Assembly (NCBI GenBank): GCA_032358165.1
Contig: JAALGY010000015.1
Span: forward strand, 2,914,001-2,978,000
DNA length: 64,000 nt
Source of the DNA: Diplosphaera chodatii
Lineage: Eukaryota; Chlorophyta; Trebouxiophyceae; Prasiolales; Stichococcaceae
Reading direction: 5' to 3'
The notes under the pieces were generated by a model. That model made no database searches and was not told the DNA's origin. It saw nothing but the letters and a program-made list of their open reading frames with translations. The position numbers were made by a program, and so were the translations under genes. Shown here one piece after another: positions 1-15,087 of the stretch. Within the stretch, counting starts at the first letter, position 1, and each line of letters starts with the position of its first letter.

Positions 1-208
1 ATCTGTACACTGTATTACACCGTGCCACACCAGGAATGTCCTGCGACACTCTGCGGCTGATATGGCCTCCTTGTGAGTCTTTGATGTCAGCATCGTGGCA
101 TCGGATGGGAAGTCCTGCAGAAGTAACCGATAGGAGTTTGCAGCTGCTGGACCCCACTCTCCAATCCAAGTCATAAAATCCACACAATATCGGTGCCATC
201 GTGTTCAG

Positions 209-2337
209 GAGGTCAGCGCTCTGGCCAGCGCGGGGCGCTTTGACCACATCGTCATCGAGTCCACCGGTATCGGCGAGCCGCTGCCGGTGGCGGCGGCATT
301 TGCAGCGGTGGCGCCGGACGGCAGGATGTTGGCAGATGTGGCACAGCTGGACACCTTGGTGACTGGCAGGGGCTAGTAGTGATACCTGCGCTGGCCATTG
401 ATCGTCATATCCGCCAGAAGACCTGGGCAAGACCACAGATGTGCAACAGCATCCAGCATCACTCGCCCTAGGGCACCTTTCCTGTGCTCAAGGCGGAATG
501 TCGCAATCAGCATCACCAATCTGCGCAGGTCACGGTTGTGGACGCGGAGCAGTTCCTGCCGATGGTCCAGGGTGGATCGGGGCCAGCTCAGGTGGTGACG
601 CCAGCGGCGACTGGCGACCTGTCGAAGTTGTTGATAGATCAGGTGCCCTGCCGGCGGCACGCTCACACCAGCCTGACTGGGATGTATCAGGGTGTATGCC
701 CTGATCTGTACTGCAACCATGCGCTTCTGCCATTGCATCACTGGAGGGCTGCACTTTGCTCTGCATAATTGTGATGCTGTGCTTGATCCGCAGGTCGAGT
801 TTGCGAATGTCGTGCTGCTCAACAAGTGCGACAGGGTGAACACGGCGCAGCTGCATCAGGTACCTGCATGCAGCATATTTGAAGCCAATGCTGTGCACCT
901 TGGCAATGCACAAGCTAGTCTGTTCATGCTGTTAGGTGAGCACCTGATGTGCACTGTTGGTGGCGCAGACAGAAGCCGTGATATGGCGCTTGAACCCCAC
1001 GGCAAGGCTGCTGCGGTGTAAGCGCTGCGGGGTGGATGTGTCGGAGGTGCTCAGCACTGGCAGCTTTGACATGGCGGCGGCGGCCGCTACTGCCGGCTGG
1101 CAGCAGGTGGCTCTTATGTTCTGCTGATGTCCCATGCCGTCCAGCACAACCCAGGTGTTCATGGGCTTCTGCAATCAGTTTTAAATGTGCATGACGCCTC
1201 ATGCTTGAGGCAGCTGATCGCATGCAGGAAGTCGCGGGGTCGCACCCCCCAGAGTCTGAGGAGTTTGGCATCTCCAGCTTCGTTTGGACAGACCAGTGAG
1301 TGTGTATATCCTTCTCAGGCATGCACTGTCACCTGAGGCCAAGACCTGCAGTGCTACCCTGTCTCAACGATTCCTCAACGGTGTCCTCACTTGACACAAA
1401 GCAGGGGCAACACGAGGTGGCCAACAGCTCTTACCCGGGTGATGATGCACGGGTCCTCCGTGTAGGCACATCACCAATCTGGCGAGGCGCTGCTTCCACC
1501 CAGGCCGCCTATGGACTGCCGTGCACGGGGCGGACCCAGACAGCAGGGAATGCAGCGGCCGGAAGCCGGAAGCAGCGCCGCCGCTGCCCCGCTGCCTGCG
1601 CTCCAAGGGCCACTTCCGGCTGGCGCACGAGCCGCAGCGCCGCTGGCAGTGGTCCACAGCAGGTGCTGCCCAGCAGGATGTGTAGCCCTGCAGAACATCG
1701 GGGGTCAAGCAGGCCGAGTTATCACGGCTCAGCGCAATGGGACTTTGAGTTGGAACTTCGTCAGCAGTGGCATTTGCTCAGCATGCATGACCTGTGTCCT
1801 GGCTCACTGATGCGGATGCTAACTCGCATGAGCCTGGCCCACGCTGTGCTGGGAAACAGCAGGCTATATGCTGATGTGCAACAGGCTGAACACCAATGTT
1901 CCGGCCTTGCAGGGGCCGTCCAGTGCTTCACTCCTGAAGGCGACGGCTGGCCCGCTGACAGCAGCAAGGATGCCTCAGGTCTGGAAGCACAGCGCTGTGC
2001 TGCGGCACAAACCCTGGTGTTCATCGGCGTGAATCTGGACAAGGTGAGTGAAAATGAAAACTGCAGGACAAAGCACAAAGACTGCGACAGTGGACCTTGC
2101 TGTCTGCTCACACGTGACTGCACTTGCAACCTTGCTCCCCTAGCAGCTTGGCGCCGCGGTGGTGTGTTCGATGAAGCTGGCTGTGTCCTACAAGGAGGTT
2201 GTCTGCAGCAGGCTGCCATCGCAACGACTCTGGAGGCGTGTCTGCTGACCGAAGCGGAGGCATCTGGACAGCGCAGAGCATTCGAGTGGGGAGCAGAGAT
2301 GGCGCCTTGGTGGCAGGCCAGTCAGTCCAGCAGATAG
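209..2337 (+). CDS. CobW/ZNG-type G3E GTPase (metallochaperone), 5' end outside the window
   Basis: Multi-exon gene of the CobW/COG0523 G3E GTPase family, members of which insert metals (zinc in ZNG1) into client proteins using GTP. The exons I can join are 209-358 (DHIVIESTGIGEPLPV, the Walker B-side segment), 529-642 (VTVVDAEQFL ... LLIDQ), 794-859 (VEFANVVLLNKCD, the NKxD guanine-specificity motif), 969-1106 (LNPTARLLRC ... VLSTGSFDM), 1228-1295 (EEFGISSFV), 1466-1662 (ARRCFHPGRLW ... LRSKGHFRLA, the CobW C-terminal domain), an exon ending near 2041 (TLVFIGVNLDK) and 2209-2337 (ending in a Trp pair and a stop). Phases match across the first six. Bases 1-208 read as intron. The Walker A exon (GxxGxGKT) is not in the window, so the gene is partial at its 5' end. 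One or two exons between 1663 and 1930 are uncertain. Confidence 0.88.
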
Positions 2338-2650
2338 AAGCACGTCAGCCGTGTAGTCCACATGACACCAGCTGCAGGACACTTAGCAGCCTCAGGAACT
2401 TGTGCGGCAACCATCATTTCGACTACGTGTCTCGAAGAGCCTGCTTGTCAAATATCGCAGCTCGTATGCTGAAACCATCATCGTCTGCATCGTGTCTCAT
2501 GCTCACGTCCAAACCACATGCAAGACCAACGCAGGCGCTGCACTGAGGGCCGTCATCAGTTGCCGCAGTATGCCTTAGCATGCAGTACCAACGATCACAC
2601 CATCCCACCGATAGGCACCAGCAACTCACAACACGTCAAGTCTTCGGTGA

Positions 2651-6304
<3,654 letters not shown>

Positions 6305-7007
6305 TGGCCCCTGGCTGCGGCGACGCTGAGCGATGCCGGCGCATGGAGACTCTGGAACCCTGACAACCAGAGGCGCCGGGCACACCGCTGCAAGCGCGAC
6401 ATCACTTTGCTACTGCTATTCTGATGTCATCTCCAGTCCGGTCACTGCGTCAACAGCTCCTTCAGAGCCAGGTTGCTAGTTTGAGTGACTAGGTGATCTG
6501 GGCGTTGCATGCAGGTCGCTGGCACAGCAACGCCATGATTCGGTGCACAAAGGCTGGCAGACGGATGAGGAGCGTTGATCAACTTTCAGCACTAGTTTCA
6601 CTCATCCGAGGTGTTGCAAAGGTTTGTGCAGAGGGCACGTGATATGGGTTTGAGAGATGAGATGCAAATTACACAGATGCAAGATTAGATTAGAAAGTTT
6701 GCCTGTCAGTGCCATTTGCGACTACCACTATGCAACACAATGTCATCAACCCCTTCAGTTGTCACACAAACCTACGCGGTTTGCGCCGTACTTGTCATCT
6801 CTAGGTTACTTTCAGCCACGCCGCCAACATTGCTGTAACCCTGCGCGCTTGCCTTTGCTGAAGGGCAGCTGCTCGAAGCTGGGTGTTCAACCTTGGCATT
6901 GTCCAATACCACATTGACCCAGGGTCGCAATCCATCGCTTCTAGTTGTATGACATGCGTCTATGCCAGCGTTGTGGATTTGGGCACGGGATGGCGCTCAT
7001 TTGCCAC
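6305..7007. other. Intergenic stretch between NMNAT 5' end and oxidoreductase 3' end
   Basis: It lies downstream of the oxidoreductase stop and upstream of the NMNAT start, so it should hold the NMNAT promoter. I see no conserved coding exon, RNA gene or repeat in it. Upstream exons of NMNAT cannot be ruled out. Confidence 0.5.
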
Positions 7008-9806
7008 TCAGAAAAAGTCGCAGAACAGCACCCGCTCCCGTGCAACGCCCTCCATGACCAGCCGCCTGCTCAGCGACGCCACCACCTCGCCTGAGAGCAG
7101 AAGCCCGCAACTTGATGTGGTGCCGGTCTGATGTTGCACCCTTGATCCCACAGACGTTCAGGCAGTCCCCCTCGTCATATGACGCACACGTGTGCGACGG
7201 CAGCATGGTTTTCCACAGCTCAACGGCTACCTGGCAGGCCGCCGATGCACACGGTCGCCTCGGCGGGCGAGTTGCCCTGCAGCGCTGACGCCAGGCTGCC
7301 GCCCTGGCACACATTGTCGACGATGGCGTCCTGCATAGTGTCAGGCGTTTGTCAGGTTGATTGCAGACCCGTGTTCGTGCATCAGGTGGCAGCGGACAGC
7401 GGCTGTGCCAGGGCTGCAAAGGGGGCTGGGGACGGGGGCTGCTGACAAGTGCGCACCGACAGCTCCAGGGTGCACTCGTTGGGGCGCGCCAGCTCCTCCA
7501 GGTAGATTGGCTCCACCAGCACCTGGGCACACATTGGAGTTGGAATTGGAATTGCCTCAGGGGGTGTGCTTTCCCAGGTGTGCAAGGTTTACGGCTGGGG
7601 TCGAGAGGACGTTGCTGCACTGCTCGCGGCACAGGGCCGGAGCGTGAGCCAGGCTGCAGGGCAGACTGCACGGTGAGTGCTGGAGCTGCAGGTGCTGTTG
7701 GCTGCAATGGGCGGCTGGTGTGCCACCGGAGAGAGGGGCTGGTGGTTGGGTTCGCACCCCGTTGGCCCGCCAGGAGTCCCAGTCAGACACATACGCCGCG
7801 GCCTGCATCGACGGGGAGGCGTAGAAAAGCGACACCGACTGCCCCGTCGCCGCTGCGGCTGCCTGCATGCATGCGGCCCCGCAGTGAGGGCTGACTGGCA
7901 GCCTTTGCTGGCCAGACTCGACGAACAGGCTGTGAGCAGCCACTGCAGCCAGCAGAAGACATACAAACATGCACCATAATGACAACAACAAATCAGACGA
8001 TGCTGTTGTTTTGGGGAGCACTGCCCTAAGCTCCCTAGCTGCATGAGCGCCAGGTCGAGGGCTGCCCGCAGGACCGCACTGCCCAGTGCGCCTGCCCCAT
8101 GAGCTGGAGGGCTGACACGAGGTGTTGCGGCAGCAGGGCTCACCTGGACGGGCGCCCACTCCAGGGCCGCCCGCAGGGGCGCGACGCCCCGCGCGCCCGC
8201 CCCCACAAACAGCAGCGACCGCGCCTCCTCCAGCGCGCTGGTCAAGCACACCACCGAGTTGAGCAGCGAGGAGTACCTGCGGGCAAACCCCATATGATCA
8301 AACGCTCAGCGCAGCATCCGAGGGAGGGCGTCCCTGCCACCCTACATCAGTGGCAGGAGACCGGCCAGTTGTGCGTGATGTGCGCTGCATGTGTTCCCTC
8401 GTGGTGTTGCGCCTGTGCTCAAGGCATTGCCGCGGGTGGCTGAGCAGGCTGGTGGTGATGAAGGGTACAGCATGGCGTGCCCACTGTCAGACACGAGCCA
8501 AGGTGCGCAAACCCCGCTGTTTGCAAAGCCTTGTTGGAGCTGCACGGGAGTGTCAGCTCACCCACGGCCCAGGATCTGGCTGACGCGCAGCTGTGTGCCA
8601 GGGCCGAGCTTCATGAGCACGCTGCCGCTGTCATCGCCGCCGCAGTTGCCTGCCGCCCGCTCCACCAGCACCTGCATGATGACTCCTGCATGCTCAAAGG
8701 CCAGTCGCCACTGCTGATGCACATCGCGCATCTGCGCTCAGCGAGGGCAGCTTTTTCCAGATGTCCCATCACAACGGCGGCGTAGATCAAAGCGCAGGGC
8801 GCTAAATAGCAACGGACAGGGTGGGACTGAGCCCTGTACAACGTGATACAGCTGGAAGGTGCCTCAAAGCCCACCTCGATCACGGAGGCATCCATGTTTG
8901 ACGATTCTGCCCTGGCAGCGATGGGGCTGCTGGCGATGGGCAGCACCGCCGCCGCCGCATTGGCGGCCGCCGCCGTGCCGCCGGCGCCGTTGCCCCCTGC
9001 CGCTGCCGACGCATCGTCTGAGCTGCCCAGCCGCAGCGCCACGAACTGGCCCGGCACCTAGGGGCACAACTGTCGTGCTAATCACGCACACACAGGTGAT
9101 GACGGCCGACGCATGGGTTCACCCGAGGATAGACTCAACAGCACTTCAGGTCAGTACAATACAAATACAAATACAATAATTCAGCTCAGCACGCCTGGTA
9201 GGCGTCGATCCAGCGGGGCGCGGCCTGGTGCCGCGGCATGCGGCGCCCCTCAATGTACTGGATGGGGTCCGCCACCGTCAGCACCAGCGTGCGCACGCTG
9301 CCGTCCAGGCTGGCGGACCTGGTGGCAGGCAGGGGGCAGACAGCGTCGAGCTGGTGCCGGCTCGCACTTGTGCTACCGCTCGTGACGGCAACAGCTCCAG
9401 CTCAGGCTTAGCTCGTGATCGAGGTGATTGATCAGGCGTGTACCGTCACATCAGTAGCCTTTGCTATGTTACCATGCAAGCAGCATGCAGGACAGCGTGT
9501 GATGGGCTCCAGGTGCCCGCTGCACCTGTTCTCCAGCACCGTCGCCTCGCGCCACTGCATGGCCGCCTCGGCGTCCGCCCGCCCCGCCAGCAGCTCCTTG
9601 CCGATCTGCACGTTGTTGCTGTCCGCTGCGGCAGCAACGGGTCGCCGACAGCGCTGTGCTGTGCCGCTGGCATGCCGGCGCAGCTGAGTGCATTGTCTGA
9701 ATGCTGCAGTATGGGTGATCGCAGAGCTGGCGAGCATCTGCGTGTGCCTTTGGCACACATGTGCTGAGGTATGATATTGGCATCGTCCTAGCGAAGCCCG
9801 CTGCAT
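7008..9806 (-). CDS. pKIWI502-like FAD/NAD(P)-binding oxidoreductase (ferredoxin reductase fold)
   Basis: Plastid-type flavin oxidoreductase of the ferredoxin-NADP reductase/cytochrome b5 reductase superfamily; the physiological substrate of this plant/algal group is not settled. Minus-strand segments, in order: a putative transit peptide from ATG 9806 (or 9737) rich in Ser, Arg and Thr; QWREATVLENRSASLDGSVR; LVLTVADPIQYIEGRRM; DAYQ|VPGQFVALRLGSS, the FAD-binding barrel strand; PIASSPIAA; VLMKLGPGTQLRVSQILGRG; SLLFVGAGARGVAPLRAAL, the NAD(P)-binding glycine-rich loop; VSLFYASPSMQAAAYVSDWD; YVQDAIVD; TVCIGGLPGS; and the C-terminal VMEGVARERVLFCDFF before the stop at 7008. The order and the PGQF and GxGxxP-like motifs match the family. 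The first barrel exon and the PGQF exon are joined by a GC-AG intron at 9058-9194; read otherwise, the exon runs into a stop after two codons. Confidence 0.82.
9058..9194 (-). other. Probable GC-AG intron in the oxidoreductase gene
   Basis: Exon ends GACGCCTACCAG and the intron starts GCGTGC; the acceptor is ccctag before GTGCCGGGCCAG. Splicing restores the family motif DAYQVPGQF. Without the GC donor the frame terminates at once. Confidence 0.7.
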
Positions 9807-9984
9807 TGCTGTAGATTCGGGCCAATAGCTGTGCAAATGTTGATTGCAGCAGGGCCCCTTGGACGCGATTTCAATGCAGTCTCGGGGTCAAATGCACCGT
9901 TTGGATGTGTTGGATGTCGACTTAGGCTATGTGTAGACCGACAAACTCTCAAACTGTGAAGTCGCTGCACAAAAGCGAAAATGG

Positions 9985-11825
9985 TGTCCAGCTCAGCATG
10001 GGGTGCAAACCATGGCCCCGTTGTGTTTGACCATCCGAGACAAAATTTGCCAATGTATGCGACATAAAGTGTCACCAATGCCTTCAGGTAGCCTTCAAGG
10101 TAGATCAAACAGGGACTTTCAGAAGCTTCACGGCATGTTGGCTGCTGGCAGCCACCTCGCAGGCGCACCTGCACGCGCGATCCCTCGGGCTCAGGAGCCG
10201 AAGCTACTGCATCAGCACCCAGCGGTAGTGGCTAGCCGCTCACATTTTTCTTCCTTGAGCTTCGACAGATCCACACAGGTGTTGTCCTCTTCATTGTGCC
10301 GCAAACCCTGCTTGCTGCTGTTCGGACTGCATGCATGCATGGAGTCTGCTGCGGCAGTTGCCACGCAGATCATTGCTGCAGTTGACGCGAAGCACTTCAA
10401 GATGGGAAACGGTTGATGCGTGATCACCGAGCAGGTGACGAGTGCGCTACCACAGCGAGACCGTGGCGATCACTCCGACGACATGCATGACCTCGGTGGC
10501 GCAACTGATGACCGGCCTGCCGAGTACCTGGCACCCAGCATCAAAAGGTGCACCCACCATGCATGTGATGCCAAGCACGCATCAGGTGTGCAGATATGTT
10601 GCTCTGCCACCTAATGAGCATGCACGTTGGTACATGCAGCTGATTGTAATGGTGGACATCCAGTCGCTGCTGACAGCTGCAACTGTCGGTCCCACCAGAC
10701 GATACAGCCAAGTGTCAGCGGTGCTGCCAGCACACTGTGTCAAATGGAGTGGCAGCGTCACTGCATGGGCCATCCATCAGCCACGACTTGCGTCTGGCCC
10801 AGGAAGAAATGTGTGCTCTGCAAATATTTCTGTGCACTTGATCTCGGTGCTTATAAGTCTGCTTGCTTGCATGCGTGCAGCTGGGCGAGCAGCTGGCAGC
10901 GCAGGCAGCAGGGCGCGCTGTGCACAACGCCCTGAACGAGCGCCAGGTCCGCAGCGGCTGACCAGAGCCCGCATGCCCTTGCATAGGACATGACGCATGC
11001 ACAGCGTGCCACTGCAGACCTGACGACACGACACGTCGCCTGGCGCTGTGATGTCGTGTCGTCACAGCAGGTGCACGATCTAAACTCAAAAGCAGGAGAA
11101 GTCTCTACTGCAGGATGGGAGGGTGTACCCAAGCGTTCGAGATCATCCGGCATGGTGCATCAGTGGTGCTTGTGCCATGCAGGCGTTGCTGGACGAGGTC
11201 AAAGCGAAAGTCGAGGAGGTGCAGCGCGAAGTGGATGAAGTGCACCGCAATGCAGCCACCATGCAGGGCATCCTGGGTATGTGGTTCCTCCCCAAACCCT
11301 GCGGCACGTTGTCGGTACTGGATCAGTACTCGATCATGTGCATGCTTCCCAACCATGTGCTTGCTGTTGCAGTGGGTTAAGTGACAGGCACGGCCACACC
11401 CCCTTGACACATCTGAAAGTGGGCACACTGGCACACTCATGTGCAGTCCCGGCCATGCAGATCAAGCCTTCGCGGTGCTGGAGGCCAGCCGCAGGGACCA
11501 CCTGCGCGGCAGCGGCGGCAGGAAGCGCAGCGGGAAACCCGGCGGCCTGAGCATCCTGCGTCGCCGCCGCCCCAATGCAGAGGCAGCCAAGCGCATCCGC
11601 TGGGTCACCAAGATGCAGGTACCATATGTGAAGCAGATCGCTTCGGGCGTCCCCCCTATAGGTTGTGCGCTGCATGGAGCTGCATGGTCGAGGCTACAGG
11701 GCACATGCAGCTCTCAGTTGGTGACATCATCATGCCCACGTGCGCCATGCATAACCTCAGATCGATGTCAGACACGCATGGTGCAGGCGCGCTGTGATCT
11801 GACGTTGGACGACTTCCACGATTGA
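9985..11825 (+). repeat. Duplicated block, copy 1 (contains gene C1)
   Basis: Begins with gtccagctcagcatggggtg and continues through the shared segment around 10120-10200 and all exons of C1. The homologous block is at 25923-27842 in the same orientation. Exons and parts of the upstream non-coding DNA are clearly alignable, while introns are largely diverged. Confidence 0.8.
10435..11825 (+). CDS. Unrecognised coiled-coil/basic protein, copy C1
   Basis: I do not recognise this family. Exons supported by comparison with copy C2: from 10435 (SALPQRDRGD, then an Asp-rich stretch and EYLAPSI); about 10879-10945 (LGEQLAAQAAGRAVHNALNERQ); about 11182-11276 (LLDEVKAKVEEVQREVDEVH, charged helix/coiled coil); about 11460-11615 (FAVLEASRRDHLRG, an Arg/Gly-rich stretch, KRIRWVTKMQ); and 11783-11825 (VQARCDLTLDDFHD, stop). 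Donors and acceptors occupy the same places as in C2, and the copies differ mostly by conservative changes and an in-frame indel, which argues for coding. The first coding exon is unknown, because an in-frame stop lies just upstream of 10435. The basic RRRR-containing exon could be a nuclear-localisation or nucleic-acid-binding segment; that is inference. Confidence 0.62.
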
Positions 11826-12322
11826 GATGCTACAGCAGCCGCCTCAAGGCCATGAGGCTGGCGAGGACGGACTAGGCTGCCGCTGCACATGTAGCACAGG
11901 TGTACATTTCATCACAAGAGGCTGGCAACAGCTTTGTGATACGGTATGGTCGGATATGCCTCCTTCAGCTGCTGTGTGCATGTGCGCTGCTGTTTGTGGG
12001 CATGAGCAGTAGGCTTAATATCAGGTGGCACGCAACATCGGACTCAAACCTGTCGCGTGTCTGAGGATATTGCAACCTCGTTCAACACCACAATCCAGTC
12101 CGACAGTGACAGGGCGTTGCTCGTTATCTCAGTTGTCAGGAGGTTGCCCGGCTCGCAGGCTCTGCAGTAGGTCCTGCAGTCTGTTGTTGTTGCTTGTGGG
12201 TTGTGCACAGCTCAAAAGGGTCATTTTACACATGATAGGGCATATCCTCCAGCTATGAATGGGGCGCACAAGTGATGAGTGTCCTGACCTGGCCAGCTCA
12301 AAGCGATTCACGATGTCAGTTT
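11826..12322. other. Intergenic, no feature seen
   Basis: Lies between the C1 stop and the 3' end of the Ala-rich open frame on the other strand. No exon with support, RNA gene or repeat was seen. Confidence 0.5.
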
Positions 12323-13147
12323 TCAACAAATGTTGCCGAGCACCTTGTGGTACTCGTACTCAGCTATTGTGATGGCCTTGGAAGCGGCAATATGGCTAAC
12401 GATGGCTCTAAGGGGCATGAAGTCGGTCGAGGCAGACTGCTGTAAGCAGATGACACGCCGACCATCCGAAAGGTGCATGACCCAGAACGGGCCGAAGCAA
12501 TGAACAAGCTTCAGCTGCAGCAAACCTGGCTTCATGTCCCTACGCTTGCCAAGGGACATATGGCCCTTAACATACGCCGCTGAGCACGCCTGCAGCACGC
12601 TCTGGGATTCCCGGTCACTGAGGCCCGGTGCACCAAGCACAAACCTAACCCTATGGAAAGGCGGCATGTCGCAGAAAAGGTCACGGTCCTGGAAGCGCGT
12701 GTCCACAGCCTCAAGCTGTCGAAGCTCCACCCTACTAAGCGGTCTGCTTCTGTCCGCTATATGCTGAAAGGAGGCCCGAGTGAGCGCTACGGCTGGCCTG
12801 ACAGCCTGTGCTGCTGCTGCGGCTGCAACACTGGCAGCTGGTGCGGCAGCTCCAGTAGCAAATGTAACTGCTGGTGCAGCTGCAGCTCCAATGGCACCGC
12901 CGGCGGGCGGGGTGGCGGCTGTGGTGGTGGCTGCTGCTGTTGCACCTAAGGCGGCAGCACCGCCGGCTGGAGGTACGGCAGCTGGTGTGGCAGCTGCTGC
13001 TACTGTAGGAAAGGATATGACTTTGTTTGCCTGAGGTGCTGCGCCGGCCTCAATGGTGGCGGCAGTGTCCGCAGTTGCAGCAGCGTCGGCAGCCTCCTGC
13101 AGAGCATTTGGGCCACAGTCTGCACCCGCGCTATACGCGCTAGCCAC
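12323..13147 (-). CDS. Hypothetical Ala-rich open frame with PPAGG motifs
   Basis: An uninterrupted frame of about 274 codons. The N-terminal half is Ala/Thr/Pro-rich low complexity with repeated PPAGG motifs; the C-terminal half has ordinary composition (RELRQLEAVDTRFQ-like helix, FCDMPPFHRVRFVLGAPG, KLVHCFGPFWVMHLSDGRRV) and ends KVLGNIC plus stop. I do not recognise the C-terminal domain. No ATG opens the frame near its 5' end, so an upstream exon must supply the start or this is a fragment. The balanced composition of the second half supports real coding more than the Ala-rich part does, since GC-rich triplet runs can keep several frames open. Confidence 0.4.
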   Translation of the reverse strand: MASAYSAGADCGPNALQEAADAAATADTAATIEAGAAPQANKVISFPTVAAAATPAAVPPAGGAAALGATAAATTTAATPPAGGAIGAAAAPAVTFATGAAAPAASVAAAAAAQAVRPAVALTRASFQHIADRSRPLSRVELRQLEAVDTRFQDRDLFCDMPPFHRVRFVLGAPGLSDRESQSVLQACSAAYVKGHMSLGKRRDMKPGLLQLKLVHCFGPFWVMHLSDGRRVICLQQSASTDFMPLRAIVSHIAASKAITIAEYEYHKVLGNIC

Positions 13148-15087
13148 ACATTGAGGTGTTCTCCAAAACGTTGCATTGTGTCATGCATGGCAGGTTGATC
13201 CCCATGACCATCAGCAGACTAGTACGAAGTCCAAGACCCTTCAGCATACTACGCTGTTACAAGTTCCACCCATGCACCGTGCCTCATTCTGGTCTGCCAG
13301 TGCTCATGCCAACCTTGCTTGCGGTGGGTAGCATGGCTTTGGAGCATGTTTCTCGCATGACATGGGGTAGAGCCCTTTGTGAAGACCACACAAACCTCTG
13401 CTACACACCCACCTTGCTTTGCAGCGCAGCCCGCTGCGGTGCATGACCGGCAGCAGTCACATCAGGGCGGTTTGCAGGATGCCCTGGATCTGCACGTGCG
13501 TCTTGTGTCGCAGCATTTGGTGGCGCCGCATTAGTGCCCTGCACTGCCACATCCCGTCTGATACATGCTGTGACGCATGGTTCAATTTTGTTCGAGGAAT
13601 CCTGGGTCACTGCACGAGGCATAGTGATGTGCAGGCGCCGTAAACCCGTGCCTGGCAGCACCTGGCAGCTCATACTTTGCTACGCTGTAGAGGGCACTAA
13701 TCATCCACTGCAACCGGGCAGCAGACGTTCTCCATCTGGGTGCAACGCCTGCAAGAGCTGCAGCTGGCTTGCAAAGCCTAATGCTGCCGGATCTTGCATT
13801 GGCGCCCGCAGCTGCAGACTAGGACTTGGCCATGAACTTTCCTTCTTCCTGTGCATGGCAGGGCATAATCAGGTGGCAATAGCGTAGGTTCAGCAAGACG
13901 CCTCAACCACCAAATGAATGCTTGCCCACATGCGCACTTTAATTGTCAAGGGTGGTGCAACCTTGTGCCACGATGCTCAGGTCACCGTGAGCTGCTGACG
14001 GTGGCATTGGTTGGCAGAGCCTGATGCGAGCAGCCGAATCCTCAGACCTGTCAACATGCAAAGGAAAATCATCGGAGCCACTCATCGGCTGATGCAAACG
14101 TGATAGCATGCTTGCCATGCTGTCTGAGTCGCTTCACCGCGCAATAGCCGTGCTTGTGGGCACCTGCCACCTGATGCACTCCTGTTGCTGCGAGGGCCTC
14201 CTGCATGCACGTGCAGCTATGTGTCCGTGCATGCATACCATTTTGTGCAAGAGCTGGAAGCTGGTGGTAAAGTTGGTGGTGAAGTTGCTGCTGCAATGCA
14301 CAAGTGCGTATGCCTATGTATATAATGCGCATATGGTCGTGCTAGCACTCAAATTGACATCAATCAATGCCGTGCAGCAGAGTGGGCTCACCATATATTG
14401 TGATGTGATGCTGGAGCTGCTGAAAGCAGGGACTGCCACCGAGCGCGCACAGTGGGCACCTGCGTGCAAAAGTTCACGAAGCCCATATGAACGTGGTTTA
14501 GAAGCTGTCATTGATCGATGAGACGCAGCACGCTTTTGGCAGGCTGCAACTCCTGCATGCCGTCTGTGCCAAGACGGCAAGAGGCAGGTGTTGCAAGTTG
14601 CCACACTTCAGCGACTGGTGCCTTTGAGGCACCTCAACCTGGCAAACGCACATACCTGAGTCGAGTGGCCACGAAACTGGGCCAGCTATCCGCTGCGATT
14701 GGCTAGCGGCTAGCGTGTCACGTCAGATTGCTCGGCTCTGGCACGCACAAGACAGCAACGGTGAGGCTTGCTGGCAATACCACACCCAACGCGGTCACAT
14801 GCACATACAGCTAGCTAGAGCGCAAATTTGCTCTCGGTGTAGTGGTAGAACATCTTGTTTATACCGCCGTTCAGATGAATCGGGTGCACGGTAACCGCAA
14901 GGGTGAATCAAAAGGATGGTGGAAGGTTCCAAGCCACATGGAGACACATACAGGGCCTGGAGTCAGACTCAAAGGGAGAACCCCGGGGTGAGCAAGCTGC
15001 AACCAGCAGCAGAGTTTGAGAACTGCCCTGCATTACCAAGGTCCTTTGACACCGCCTGTCAACAACTGACTCATCTTCTGGCACTCA
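13148..15087. other. About 1.9 kb without a supported gene
   Basis: Several short open frames occur on both strands, but none has family similarity, a paralogue in the window or consistent splice context. A tRNA A-box-like string (tgtagtggtagaaca, about 14839) lacks a matching B box and cloverleaf. Upstream exons of the Ala-rich frame may lie here. Confidence 0.45.

Noticed and set aside
9193..9700. A separate small gene ending in DAYQAC plus stop
   Set aside because: The same residues are the expected first barrel strands of the pKIWI502-like protein; a GC-AG intron joins them to VPGQF in frame.
12780..13034. Ala-rich plus-strand open frame opposite the hypothetical minus-strand gene
   Set aside because: GC-rich triplet repeats keep both strands open; only the minus strand continues into ordinary-composition protein.
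14835..14915. tRNA A-box-like string (tgtagtggtagaaca) suggesting a tRNA or SINE head
   Set aside because: No B box or T stem at the right distance; the only GGTTCCAAGCC is about 85 bp away and no cloverleaf can be drawn.
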